Positions 11,072 to 19,872 are shown, counted from the first letter of the stretch. The stretch is 64,000 nt of DNA from Hermatobates lingyangjiaoensis (GCA_026182355.1 JAPFBL010000239.1:124001-188000), one strand, 5' to 3'. Translations and numbers: made by a program. The notes: a model not told the origin generated them from the letters alone.

Positions 11072-11422
11072 GGTGTATAATAAAATCGGGATTCGGTCAA
11101 TTTTCCAGGATCAAAATCAAACTCTCAATGCCTACGTTTCGGTTTTATTTAAAACCTTTTTCATAGGCAGAAGTCAGAATTTTTGAATTAGAAAAATGAT
11201 GAAATGATGAAACTGGTCCAAGTTTTTGACCAGTTAAGATGTTAGTTCACTAACTATTTATTGTTACTTCATTTTATATAATGTAAATTTCATCATTTTT
11301 CTAATTCAAAAATTCAGACTTCTGCCTATGAAAAAGGTTTTAAATAAAACCGAGACGTCGGCATTGAGAGTTTGATTTTGATCCTGGAAAATTGACCGCA
11401 TCCCGATTTTATTATACACCTA
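11071..11422. repeat. Family F fold-back element
   Basis: Perfect outer ends AGGTGTATAATAAAATCGGG and its complement at 11403-11422. Each arm has the family F hairpin GGTTTT..AAAACC followed by GAAACGT or GAGACGTCGGC. Upstream GCC can pair with downstream GGC, but the CUGANGA box is only TATGAAA. The relation to other hammerhead-like families is therefore by architecture, not by intact core. Confidence 0.75.
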
Positions 11423-11489
11423 TTCTATCCAACGGTTGACATATTATTGAATTCGTTATATACATATATATATATATATATATGTTTTC

Positions 11490-11625
11490 ACGATGAATCA
11501 CAAACACAGAACTAAGGAACAAACACAATTACTGTCTCTAATTTTCGGTTGAACCGTCATCAGGAGAGTTGAGAAAGGCACACCAAGCGCACTTGTGAAG
11601 CGACGGTTGGAGACCCTCCAACTAA
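11490..11625 (-). repeat. Family M element
   Basis: Carries the best family M hairpin (11535-11567). Similar segments are at 6474, 56096-56330 and, more distantly, 27995 and 36690. Confidence 0.6.
11535..11567 (-). ncRNA. Minimal hammerhead-like motif, family M
   Basis: Minus strand, only 33 nt: TCTC, CTGATGA, extra C, GGTTCAACC hairpin, GAAA, ATTA, GAGA. Helix I TCTC/GAGA is perfect, helix III can form as AA/TT and H17 is A. Both conserved boxes are intact. If real, this is close to the smallest hammerhead fold imaginable. Confidence 0.6.
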
Positions 11626-11917
11626 GAAAAACTAAGAATTACACTACAAATTAGTCTACAAAGAAAAATAGTATGTGGATTTTAACAAGTTGTTAATCCA
11701 CATACTATTGTTAGTAATCCACCTACTATTTCTCTTTGTAGAGTGATTTATAGTGTAATACTTAGTTTTTCTGTTTAAAGATTTGTGGTTCTGCTCATGA
11801 AGGGGGTTTTGAATAAAGACCGAAACGTTGGCGATGACAGTTTGATTTAAACCTGAAAAACTGACCGAATCCCGATAAACTTTGGTTTTGTTTCTGTTCC
11901 ACAGTCGATACTTTTAT

Positions 11918-11922
<5 letters not shown>
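11626..11922 (+). repeat. Family F element with short inverted arm
   Basis: Right part matches 2203-2381. The left 70 bp are an inverted copy of AAATCCACATACTAT and flanks, making a hairpin around 11690. The core is GAAACGTTGGC at about 11823. Confidence 0.65.
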
Positions 11923-11958
<36 letters not shown>

Positions 11959-11959
<1 letters not shown>

Positions 11960-12105
11960 TTTACATAAACACGTGAAATAACGTCAGTTGGGTTTTTGAC
12001 TCTGACGAAGACCGCTTGTTACGGTTGAAAGATCTTAGTCTCGTTTTCCCAATTCACATTGTGGTTCGATCATTGATTGTTATTTCACGTGTACATGTGA
12101 AATAT
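11959..12105 (+). repeat. Family E element, left arm partly lost
   Basis: Begins CATAAACACGTGAAATAACG and jumps into the middle of the usual element, so only one ribozyme-like core remains. Ends TTATTTCACGTG. An AT microsatellite lies immediately upstream. Confidence 0.8.
11998..12040 (+). ncRNA. Hammerhead-like motif, family E (reference copy)
   Basis: Helix I 5' strand GACT (11998-12001), CTGACGA (12002-12008), extra A (12009), stem II GACCG/CGGTT with a CTTGTTA loop, GAAA (12027-12030), GATCTT allowing helix III AG/CT and H17 = T, helix I 3' strand AGTC (12037-12040). All helices pair and both boxes are intact. The inserted A between the core box and stem II departs from the classical hammerhead. 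Confidence 0.6.
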
Positions 12106-12492
12106 TTATGTAAAACTATCATTGTAAATATAAAAAAATGAGATACATAACTAAATACGAGTAGGTGGTGGTGTTGGGTTAAAGTGAATTGGTGTTTTTC
12201 TATGAAATGATGAGAGTGATAAGGTGTGGGATGGGCGAGTGGTTGAAGAAGGTGATGTATTGGGAGACAGGGCTATCTGAGTGGAAGGTTGGTATAAATC
12301 AGACGGAATCTCGCCAGGGCTAAGGCATGTCTAATAGCGTGTGAAGGTATCGCTGATTACTCACAGGCCTGCCCTCCTCCTAATGCCGCCTCGCCCAAAT
12401 TCAACCCAAACCCATTAAACAACAATCCTTTTCTGTTTTTGTTGGAAATCTTAGCGTATTTCAGAAATTCCTAAGTTCAAAAACAAAATAGT
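12106..12492. other. Unassigned stretch with GC-richer patch
   Basis: 12170-12420 is richer in G and C than its surroundings but holds no recognisable ORF or element. Confidence 0.5.
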
Positions 12493-12975
12493 TACTATAG
12501 TCCTTTTCCGAAAATAAGACACAGTTTTACTTTCTTTATAGGTCCAAAATGCGTACTAGGGCTTATTTTCAGTGTAGGGCTTCAAGTACAACAAGTAATA
12601 GGCAATAATCAGACTTACAAGACTGAAATGTACAAACGTTGTATCTGCACAGTCACTCTATGCAGATTTCCACCTTATTTTTAAGATAAATTCTAGGTAC
12701 TTAATAAATTTTAGTAATTAATTTTGACACGTGCATGTGCACGATTGTAGAGGTAAACAAGGAATCTCTCATATTTTGTTCACAAACAATTCTCTGAGAT
12801 ATTAGGGTAGCTACAGATACCAAATAAATTCAATGACGTTTTTTAACGAATTATATTTTTCTCATTATTGTAACTATGGCTTTTTTTCTAGAGAGGGCTT
12901 ATTTTTCAAAAAAGCCACAAAAATCACGCTAGGACTTATTTTCGGGGGATGCCTTATTTTCGAAAAAAGACAGTA
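12493..12975. mobile_element. MITE with TIR ending in CTTATTTTCG
   Basis: The left end TACTATAGTCCTTTTCCG and AAAATAAGAC are mirrored at the right end (GCCTTATTTTCGAAAAAAGA, CAGTA). Internal sub-repeats of AGGGCTTATTTTC sit near both ends. This terminal type is common in animal genomes as a non-autonomous DNA transposon; its superfamily is not decided here. Confidence 0.65.
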
Positions 12976-13344
12976 CCACGACTGAAATCCCATAGGTAAT
13001 ACATTCTTTAGCACATTGGATAGGAGTCAATGAAATGACTATGTCTCAAGTAGGGTACCATGCTGTCATCTATCTTCATAGTTTTTTTTCGATAAAGTAA
13101 AAACCAATTTCTTCATATTGGTTTTTCATGAAAACTAATGAAGAGAAAACATGAAATAACGTAGGAATTGATGTAGATGAAAACATGAAAACCCCCTCTA
13201 ATTTCTTCTTGATATCTTCCCTGATTTTTGAGTTCTTCCTAGCTTTTGGAACAAATTGAAATTGTATTCATTTTTTGTTGTATTGTACTGTTTATAGAAA
13301 CATAAAATAAATAAATTATTGAAATATTATACCCATTCATTATT
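12976..13344. other. AT-rich stretch without recognised gene
   Basis: No element or ORF supported. Confidence 0.5.
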
Positions 13345-13760
13345 TGTGCAATCTGTTATTGTATGGTATTTACCTATATTAAGGGAATTCAAGAATGACA
13401 TCTCCACACAAAAAAAAGTTTAATATGGAACTAGCAACGCGTTTCGAACACTTAGTGTTCTTTTTCAGGTTAAAATCTAAAAAATATACATATCTGTGAC
13501 CTATAAGAGCATCAGAGTGAATTATTTGAAATTTAATACAATATATGAATGCTGAATTGAAATGTTGAGGCTTTTAACTGGGGAATTAGTGTCAAAAACG
13601 ACTTACTTAATGTTTTATTAAGGATTAGGATTAATTAAAACATTTTTCATACTAATTCCCTTGCTAAAGGCCTCGACAGTTTCATTCAACATTCATATAT
13701 TGTATAAAATTTCAACTAATTCACTTTGATGGTTTTAAAGCTCACACATATATATATATA
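13345..13760. repeat. Family C fold-back element
   Basis: Left end ATTGTATGGTATTTACCTAT then the CTCCACACA tail and a minus-strand hairpin (13435-13468). Right half has the ATTCATATATTGTAT segment also found at 4196 and 49160. The right arm stops before its own hairpin, at the CTCACACATA-(TA)n junction. Confidence 0.65.
13435..13468 (-). ncRNA. Hammerhead-like motif, family C
   Basis: Minus strand: CTGAAAA (G8 changed to A), extra A, GAACAC/GTGTTC stem with TAA loop, GAAA, CGCGTT, G. The box has one mutation, so probably inactive. Confidence 0.4.
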
Positions 13761-13935
13761 TATAAAATAAAATAAATTCAAAACGAAGGAAACACACAGA
13801 AAGACACAGACATAACTCACATCGATATTTCGACCATCGTCGTCATCAGGAGGTGCGAAGAGCGAAGAGTCCCGCAGGAAGACAGGGCGGTATTTATTTT
13901 ATTTTAAAAAAGTCCGCTGGACCGTTTCTTTAATT
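13760..13935 (-). repeat. Family K element
   Basis: Minus-strand unit: (C)AGCGGACTTTTTTAAAAT..hairpin..AACACACAGAAAGACACAGA. Near-identical to 49840-50022 and related to 40720-40915 and 10660. Confidence 0.7.
13818..13855 (-). ncRNA. Hammerhead-like motif, family K
   Basis: Minus strand: CACCTC, CTGATGA, extra C, GAC-GATG-GTC, GAAA, TATC, GATGTG. Helix I pairs at five of six positions (CACCTC/GATGTG), helix III is AT/AT and H17 is C, giving a classical cleavage-type triplet. Confidence 0.55.
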
Positions 13936-13942
13936 ATATATT

Positions 13943-13977
<35 letters not shown>

Positions 13978-14005
13978 TTAGGAAGCAGTCCTTCATTTAT
14001 ACAGG

Positions 14006-14115
14006 TTTGATTAAATAATACGCCATATTTACGGTCCATAGAAGATTATTCAGATCCCTTGAGAAATACACAAGGAAACTAATCAACCGTAAATATGGCG
14101 TATTATTTAATCAAA
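14006..14115. repeat. 30-bp perfect inverted repeat
   Basis: Arms at 14006-14035 and 14086-14115 (TTTGATTAAATAATACGCCA and on) are exact complements over 30 bp, separated by 50 unique bases and flanked by AT microsatellites. No ribozyme-like core is present, unlike most other palindromes here. Confidence 0.85.
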
Positions 14116-14240
14116 CATAATATATATATATATATTATATATTTAGATTCATTAACTCTGCAGTCTTTTATAGTGTGGTATTTACTCATGTTAGAAAAAG
14201 TATTAAGTCTCCACACAAAAAAGTTTATTACAAGAAACTA

Positions 14241-14279
14241 AACAACGCGTTTCGAACACTTGATGTTCTTCTTCAGGTT
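14241..14279 (-). ncRNA. Hammerhead-like motif, family C
   Basis: Minus strand: AAC, CTGAAGA, extra A, GAACAT..GTGTTC, GAAA, CGCGTT, GTT. Helix I AAC/GTT pairs and boxes are intact. Confidence 0.5.
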
Positions 14280-14473
14280 ATACCTAGAAAAAATATATAT
14301 GCATTTAAGAACTTTGGGAACATAGGGGAGAATTAATTAAAATGAATGCATCTGACACTATTCAGTGACATTATTTCCCTTATTACTGAATAGTGTCAGA
14401 TGTGTTCATTTTAATTAATTCTCCCACATGTTCCCAAAGTTCTTAAATGCATATATATATTTTTTCTAGATGT

Positions 14474-14512
14474 AACCTAAAGAAGAACAACAAGTGTTCG
14501 AAACGCGTTGTT
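14474..14512 (+). ncRNA. Hammerhead-like motif, family C, mutated box
   Basis: AAC, CTAAAGA (G5 changed), extra A, GAACAA..GTGTTC, GAAA, CGCGTT, GTT. Loss of G5 should abolish catalysis in a real hammerhead. Confidence 0.4.
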
Positions 14513-14666
14513 TAGTTTCTTGTAATAATTTTTTTTGTCTGGAAACTTAATATTTGTTAGATGTTAACCTGAAGAAGTTAACCTACGTGTTCGAAACGCG
14601 TTGCTGGTTTCATATTAAACTTTTTTTTTTTGTACGGAGACGTAATTCTTGAATCTCTCCAATATG

Positions 14667-14995
14667 TTATACTCATGGTTTACTCATCCATGATTACCTT
14701 TCACATATTTTGCAACCAAAGTTGAATAATATATAATCATGGACTATGACTCAGGTATGTTTCACTGACGCCATGCACTGATTTAAACAGAAGAATTACG
14801 CTTGATGAAAAATCGAGATTCACAAACACAATGGCAAAATATCTGCGGGTGATCTCAAAGCCTATCTGATTACAGAATGTTTTTATGTCCATCAGAGATT
14901 CAATCCTCACAATTTTACTTTCGGATAACGACAAAAATATATATATACAAAACTATAGTTTATATAGTTAATATAGTTTATATAGTTTATATAGT
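14667..14995. other. Unassigned stretch
   Basis: Contains a minus-strand 65-codon ORF (14737-14934) with balanced composition (SLMDIKTFCNQIGFEITRR) that I do not recognise, and a short TATAGTT array at 14952-14997. No splice or promoter evidence. Confidence 0.4.
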
Positions 14996-15057
14996 TAACT
15001 GACCGAGACCCGATAGACTACAGTTTTGTTTCTATTCCACCGTCAATACTTTTATCA

Positions 15058-15105
<48 letters not shown>
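14996..15105 (+). repeat. Family F tail and (TA)n
   Basis: AACTGACCGAGACCCGATAG and the following 40 bp match the end of family F copies. It leads into a TA array from 15058. Confidence 0.7.
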
Positions 15106-15111
<6 letters not shown>

Positions 15112-15267
15112 GTAGACGGCAGCTTCCGCATTTACGACTTTTTTGCTCGTGTTTTCTAGTTTTCGAACTAGTTTTTTCTGGTAGGGAGTGATTTCGTGGA
15201 GGAGTTGTCCCAGAGACATCAAAGAAATAATTTTGTAGCTTAATCAATAATATTATTTTTTTATACT

Positions 15268-15305
15268 TACAAGCTTTCGATTTTCCCGGAAATCATCATC
15301 AGGTA
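15268..15305 (-). ncRNA. Hammerhead-like motif, family H left arm
   Basis: Exact mirror of 15482-15519: TAC, CTGATGA, extra T, GATTT..AAATC, GAAA, GCTT, GTA on the minus strand. Confidence 0.55.
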
Positions 15306-15481
15306 TATAGATCATTATCAAACAGATTAAATTAACTCAATAATAATTTTTCAAAGGTTAAACAGACATTAAAAGGATTAAAATTTAGAGGTTAATAGGT
15401 TAATTTTAATGCTTTTAATGTCTGTTTAACCTTTGAAAAATTATTATTGAGTTAATTTAATCTGTTTGATAATGATCTATA

Positions 15482-15519
15482 TACCTGATGATGATTTCCG
15501 GGAAAATCGAAAGCTTGTA
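15482..15519 (+). ncRNA. Hammerhead-like motif, family H right arm
   Basis: Helix I TAC/GTA, CTGATGA (15485-15491), extra T, five-base-pair stem GATTT/AAATC, GAAA (15509-15512), helix III AG/CT with no loop, H17 = T. Boxes intact and identical in both arms. Confidence 0.55.
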
Positions 15520-15564
15520 AGTATAAAAAAATAATATTATTGATTAAGCTACAAAATTATTTCT

Positions 15565-15735
15565 TTGATGTCTCTGGGACAACTCCTCCACGAAATCACT
15601 CCCTACCAGAAAAAATTGGTTCGAAAACTAGAAAACACGAGCAAAAAAGTCGTAAATGCGGAAGCTGCCATCTACTTTAATAAAATATGTTCACAAGAGA
15701 ATCTGCTGTCAATATACACTAATATATATATTATA
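15565..15735 (+). pseudogene. PLE N-terminal-like coding fragment (family H)
   Basis: Open frame beginning MMSLGQLLHEITPYQKKLVR, then KLENTSKKVVNAEAAIYFNK and ICSQENLLSIYTNIY before running into a TA microsatellite. The order lysine-rich helix, (I/V)xFN..C, then LL..YTNIY is shared with fragments at 18001, 26104, 33271 and 40463, which differ at most positions. That argues for a once-coding sequence. It lies 45 bp downstream of the family H ribozyme-like motif and is mirrored on the minus strand at 15108-15226. Assignment to Penelope-like elements rests on resemblance to the N-terminal region of PLE reverse transcriptase ORFs and is inference. No RT domain is present. Confidence 0.5.
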
Positions 15736-15737
15736 TA

Positions 15738-15895
15738 TATAGGTGTGCTCTCTAATTGGGATTAGGTCAATTTTCTAGCATAAAAAATCAAACTCTAGGT
15801 GCCAACGTTTCGGTTTTATTGAAAACCTTTTTCATAGGCAGAAGTAAAAATTTTTTAACTAAGAAAATGAAATTTACATTATTTAAAGGAACAAC
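15738..15895 (-). repeat. Family F partial copy
   Basis: Minus strand, matches the left arm of 11071-11422 (ATAGGTGTG, TTGGCACCTAGAGTTTG, CCTTTTTCATAGGCAGAAGT on plus). Core GAAACGTTGGC is present; the CUGANGA-like box is TATGAAA. Confidence 0.65.
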
Positions 15896-15917
15896 AATGT
15901 TAACCGGATGGTCCGGT

Positions 15918-16176
15918 TAACGTCAGCCGTTTACCGGCCTTTTGTTTGATCGGTTATTCTACAGATACTAATTCAATTGCATTTCGAGTAGGGATCTTTA
16001 ACGAGTACCTGACATCGTATAGGCTCGGGATCGACGACTTAACATCCTCTCCGAGGGACGACGTACTCAGATTTATTCATCTCCTGTGTGTATATAAATT
16101 GAGGGTCATGTGGGGATCGAACCCCAGACTACCAGCCCAGAGGCGAGTACGTTAACCACTCAGCTAACCTGACCCC
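15918..16176 (-). mobile_element. tRNA-derived SINE, full-length type 1 tail
   Basis: Minus strand from the head GGGGTCAGGTTAGCTGAGTG (A box) through the B-box region GGGGTTCGATCCCC to the type 1 tail ending ATCAAACAAAAGGCCGGTAA. The body contains GAGGATGTTAAGTCGTCG, corresponding to the GGACGTTAAACCGTCGGTCC block of other copies. The listed 69-codon ORF is antisense to it and not a gene. Confidence 0.85.
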
Positions 16177-16687
16177 TCATTACCATATCTCTCTTACTTT
16201 GTTTAAAACTCCTTCGAACTCTTAGAGCATTCGGTAAACCACTGAAACCCTTTGTCTCCTTTTATTCTTTCCTCTCCATTTCTTTCCCTTTCTGTCTATT
16301 TTTTGATTCCTTCTTAGCTCCTAAAACTCTGTACTTAAGAAACACAATCCTTTGTACTGGCTTGTTTTATTTTCATTGCAAATTCTCTCTTTTCATTCCT
16401 TCACACTTTCCTTTCCCCTGTCTTCCTTCTTGATATCTTCTCTTATTTTCAGTTTCTTCCTCAAATATGTGGCCCACCTCTGTTCTTTCACTTTTTCCTT
16501 ACTTCTCTTTCTTTTCATTTATGTTTTTCCATTATTCCTTCAATTAATATTCTTCTTTTCCTTTCTTTTCTCATATTATCTCAGGCCTTTTAAACAATAA
16601 ACTAGCTTTATCTCACATCGTATCTTACACCTGTTATTGAAGACAGCTGATAATTCACAAAACGTTAGACCTATCACAGAAGTTTCC
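16177..16687. other. Polypyrimidine-rich stretch
   Basis: From about 16220 to 16610 the plus strand is dominated by T and C (tracts like TTTCTTTCCC), with a chance Phe/Ser/Leu ORF. At 16640-16676 a degenerate hairpin-GAAGACAGCTG-AAAACGTTAG resembles the ribozyme-like layout but lacks the boxes. Confidence 0.6.
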
Positions 16688-16925
16688 ATTGAAGATTAAT
16701 GGACAAATCAAAGTCTCCACACATAAAAAAAGAAGCTTTTTTTATTCAACGTTTTTCAAACACTTCGTGTTCATCATCAGGTAAACTTCCAAATGAAGGA
16801 GTGGAGTACCAACTAAATTCATTTGGAAGTTTACCTGATGATGAACACGAAGTGTTCGAAGCACGTAGAATAAAAAAAAACTTCATTTTATGTGTGAAGA
16901 CTTTAATTTATATATTAACACACAC
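16688..16925. repeat. Family D fold-back element
   Basis: Inverted arms starting AATGGACAAATCAAAGTCTCC and ending in GTGTGAAGACTTTAATTTA, with hairpins at 16749-16780 (minus) and 16835-16867 (plus). The interior between the arms is only about 40 bp. Confidence 0.75.
16835..16867 (+). ncRNA. Hammerhead-like motif, family D
   Basis: CTGATGA, extra T, GAACAC/GTGTTC with GAA loop, then GAAG instead of GAAA. The minus-strand partner keeps GAAA but has GTGTTT. Helix I is not convincing. Confidence 0.4.
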
Positions 16926-17524
16926 CAATTACAGATTACACAACTAATGAGTTAAAAGTTATTTTCTTGATATAATTGATCTAACATTCTTTAAAATTAA
17001 AAATAAATTACTCCAAAGCTAATAAAATATAAATTGACTCTCTTTAATAATCTTCTACATAAGTAAACCAACTCTAAAGTTGTCAAACTAGATAAGTAGA
17101 ACGACAGGAGAGTCAAAATTAAATATTGATCTTGGACTTGCAGCCGCCAACACATTTCCAATTACTTCTCATGCTTCCTCTGCAACTCGACCAGATTTCA
17201 TCTCTCTTCTGTTTACCCAAGCAAATATAATTTAGAAATAACTTTCCATCTTATTTAGTTATCAAAGAGCAATAAATAACTTTGAAATTTCTTTTAGAAA
17301 AAAATAAAAAGAAAAACATGAAGCTCGATTTCACACAGATTTTTTTTGTTAAATAAGATATAATGAAAAATATTTCCTATTCTTTTAACAATTTAAAATA
17401 TATTATATCGCAGCTTTCTTTTGAAAAGATACAATTTTTATTTCTCAAAATAATATGATATTAGCAATAATAAAAAATGCCTGCGTGACAATTTCTGCTA
17501 ATATTTGTAAAATAAAAAACAGTA
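16926..17524. other. AT-rich stretch without recognised gene
   Basis: Nothing supported. Confidence 0.5.
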
Positions 17525-17576
17525 ATTTTCTTTTTTATCGAGGTTTGGTCTAGCTTCAATAATACAACAACTTTAA

Positions 17577-17615
17577 GCCGACGTTTCGTCTATATTTGTA
17601 GACATCTTCAGGATT
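17577..17615 (-). ncRNA. Hammerhead-like motif, family G left arm
   Basis: Minus strand: CTGAAGA, extra T, GTCTA/TAGAC stem, GAAA, CGTC, GGCTT. Boxes intact, H17 = C. Helix I is weaker here because the 5' strand reads AAATC instead of AAGCC. Confidence 0.5.
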
Positions 17616-17742
17616 TGGTATTTTTCTATTTTGAGGAAGCAATTACATAACGGTTTGTGTTCAAATCAGCTAGTGTGCTGCCCTAGTATTTGATTTGAAC
17701 ACAAACCGTTATGTAGTTGCTTCCTTACAATAGAAAAATACC

Positions 17743-17784
17743 AAGCCCTGAAGATGTCTACAAATATAGATGAAACGTTGGCTT
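17743..17784 (+). ncRNA. Hammerhead-like motif, family G right arm
   Basis: Helix I AAGCC (17743-17747) pairs perfectly with GGCTT (17780-17784). CTGAAGA 17748-17754, extra T, stem GTCTA/TAGAT, GAAA 17772-17775, helix III AC/GT, H17 = T. One of the best-paired examples in the window. Confidence 0.6.
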
Positions 17785-17982
17785 AAAGGTGTTGTATTAT
17801 TGAAGCTAGACCAAACTTCGATAAAAAAGAAAAATAGTGTTAAGTATATGTGGTCGAGATAAGGAAAACATTAAAATAAAAAACATTTGAATGGGTTACA
17901 CTCATCTTTAATGATAAGTACTGGTATATTCAAACTGATTGACAGTTAACTTAATCAATTGATCATTGTGTCTGATCAATAG

Positions 17983-18266
17983 AATCCTATAATCGGAAAC
18001 ATGTCGGATTGTAAAAATAAAAGGTTTGGTGAACTTTATTGTATCTTGTTCCAAATTTATGGAAGTCATACATGAAAAAAGTAGAAAAATTGATTAGAAA
18101 ATGTGTCAAACTGGAAATGGCCAATTGTTTCAATAGAACTTGCGTGAATAAAGGCCTGCTCACTAAATATACGATTATTAAATTTGTATATGTGGAGACT
18201 ATTTTACTAACTTTTTTTAACGTTCAATGAGTAAATACCATACAATAACTGATTGCACTACGTTAG
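17983..18266 (+). pseudogene. Family I hairpin plus PLE N-terminal-like fragment and family A tail
   Basis: AATCC..GGAAACATGTCGGATT (17983-18010) is a collapsed copy of the family I hairpin. An ATG at 18001 opens a frame, MSDCKNKRFGELYCILFQIY, which breaks near 18075 and resumes in another frame as KKVEKLIRKCVKLEMANCFN and RTCVNKGLLTKYT. It continues into VYVET and the family A tail ending ACTACGTTAGAAT. This copy joins ribozyme-like motif, PLE-like frame and family A tail in one piece, and is the main reason to link the fold-back families to PLEs. At least one frameshift, no RT domain. Confidence 0.5.
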
Positions 18267-18339
18267 AATAATTATTTTATTTAGTTCCCTACAAGCAATA
18301 AACATTGTGACTTTTGATTTCATTATCATTATTATGTGA

Positions 18340-18520
18340 AAGATTTCAAAACGTCCATCAGTTAGGAACTTCCATAAATTAGGAACAAGATATACTGGTC
18401 ATCAAAGTTTTTATTTTTATAATCTGGTATGTTTCGGTCTTCTTCGACCATTTTCAAGGATTTGCTCAAAGGAGACATGTCAGATTATAAAAATAAAATC
18501 TTTGGTGAACTAGTAAAGTT
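18340..18520 (-). repeat. Family I element, inverted copy
   Basis: Minus-strand copy of the segment around 18000-18070 (CCATAAATTAGGAACAAGAT mirrors ATCTTGTTCCAAATTTATGG), then its hairpin (18425-18459), then a short right arm AGATTATAAAAATAAAATC back in plus orientation. Confidence 0.65.
18425..18459 (-). ncRNA. Hammerhead-like motif, family I, degenerate
   Basis: Minus strand: box TTGAAAA (should be CTGANGA), extra T, GGTC/GACC stem with GAAGAA loop, GAAA, CATACC. Architecture kept, two core bases lost. Confidence 0.35.
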
Positions 18521-19079
18521 TAGATAATGATTCAGCTTGCAAAGTTTCCTTTTTACTGGAAATGTCCTAGACGACCTTTCTATTCAAGAGCCTTGTGATA
18601 TGCTTTTCCTAGATGAACGCCTCCGAAGCAGATGGAGTATGGAGGCTATCATTGATTATTCTGTCCAAAACATTACTGCTTTGTAATATGAATTACAAAA
18701 CCATTATATTTCTATATATTGTCTCAATTGCATTAAACTATTAATATGTTTAAAATGCACGAAGTCAATTAGGCAGACAGCGATGTTGATTGCGTTTGAT
18801 TTGGGTGTATGTTTGAAGGAGGGTGTTTGTTGGGGCAAAGGGAGGGGTGGCGCGGTATGATGTTACCAGGTGACTTCCTTACCTCGAGTTACTTATCATG
18901 CAGCAAATACCCTTCCTGCTTCCTGTCTCCGCAACCCTCCGCACCCTGATAACACTTGCCCCACTAACTCTGTCCTCTTATCACACCTTCATCACACAAA
19001 CAAACTTTATTTCTCAAACTGGCCCCACGTAGACAGCATTACTCCCATCATGTTTTTTACTGGCCATGTTAAACTGCGT
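18521..19079. other. Unassigned stretch
   Basis: Mixed AT-rich sequence with a GC-richer patch at 18780-18980. The 85-codon ORF at 18870-19127 has no recognisable content. Confidence 0.5.
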
Positions 19080-19297
19080 CTATTAACACATCGAGAGTCC
19101 CAAACAATACTTAAGCAAAGCATTTAAAACGTTTAACAGTTACAACCAAAACTCACTTCTCGATCATATAGTATGATTAGAAACTACGACTATTAACACT
19201 ATTATAAGTCGAAAGTCCCAAATTATACTTAAAAAAGTATTTAAAAATTTCAACGATTAGAGTCCAAACTCTCTTCACGATTATATACTATGATTAG
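19080..19297. repeat. Two-copy tandem duplication, about 110 bp unit
   Basis: Copy 1 (19080-19180) and copy 2 (19190-19297) share TCGAGAGTCCCAAA, ATACTTAAG, ACTCTCTTC and TATAGTATGATTAG. Divergence of roughly 20 percent suggests an old duplication. It is followed by a palindromic ATATAATCATAGTATATA cluster to about 19340. Confidence 0.7.
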
Positions 19298-19825
19298 TGA
19301 AGTATATAATCATAGTATATAATTATATATACTATGATACGATAGTGTGATGTATTTAGCGAGTTATAATCAAACTTCGCATAAAGAGCAGAGTTAACCC
19401 TCTTACAGACTTACGCTGCTTTGAGTACCTTGTAAGATGGGCGGGGAAGAAGCTGTAATAATCGGCTAATGTTCGCGAAAGTCGAGCATTTAGCAAATTA
19501 GTCACATGTTGAATCATTGAAGAGTATACTGTAGTGACGTGTAGTTAGGGGAAGCAGGTGAGGCCGTGCCTCTCTTACTAATAAAGGAAAGGAAGAAACG
19601 TAAAATGACTCAAACAGTTAAATAATTCATCCAATTAGTTACATTGTAAAAGTTGTTTTTAATTAACTTTGCTAGTTTAGATTGTTTTTATTGAAAATCG
19701 CTCGATTTTCACATTTACTGTTCAGATACTTAAAGGTATAATGTGCGGCGAGGTCGCCGCCTGCTGTGCTCTCGATAGATTTCATATGACTTTTAACTGT
19801 GCTGGCATGCTTTCCAGGGATACCG

Positions 19826-19830
<5 letters not shown>

Positions 19831-19872
<42 letters not shown>

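Larger units (their letters stand above)
14160..14666. repeat. Family C fold-back plus partial tandem copy
   Basis: Inverted arms 14170-14365 and 14370-14550 carry hairpins at 14241-14279 (minus) and 14474-14512 (plus). A second, truncated right-arm copy follows at 14551-14666 with a degraded hairpin, so the right end is tandemly repeated. Confidence 0.8.
15108..15680. mobile_element. Family H fold-back element carrying PLE N-terminal fragment in both arms
   Basis: Two arms of roughly 280 bp are nearly perfect complements, meeting at about 15386-15401. Each arm contains, from the centre outward, a hammerhead-like hairpin (15268-15305 minus, 15482-15519 plus) and a PLE-like coding stretch. 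AT microsatellites flank both sides, so target duplications cannot be read. Confidence 0.85.
17525..17834. repeat. Family G fold-back element
   Basis: Arms of about 150 bp run from TTTTTTATCGAGGTTTGGTC to its mirror AACTTCGATAAAAAA and meet near 17682. A second, single-arm copy is at 48950-49052. Confidence 0.85.

Noticed and set aside
10852..11166. ORFs on both strands with YIYIYI runs
   Set aside because: Translation of TA microsatellite; same at 41988-42218.
16100..16176. Functional tRNA genes suggested by A and B box matches
   Set aside because: All occurrences carry the SINE body behind the tRNA-like head, and the cloverleaf is not intact; they are SINE heads.
16225..16610. Long pyrimidine tract as an intron-exon boundary
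   Set aside because: Tract is far longer than a splice acceptor tract and no exon-like ORF follows.
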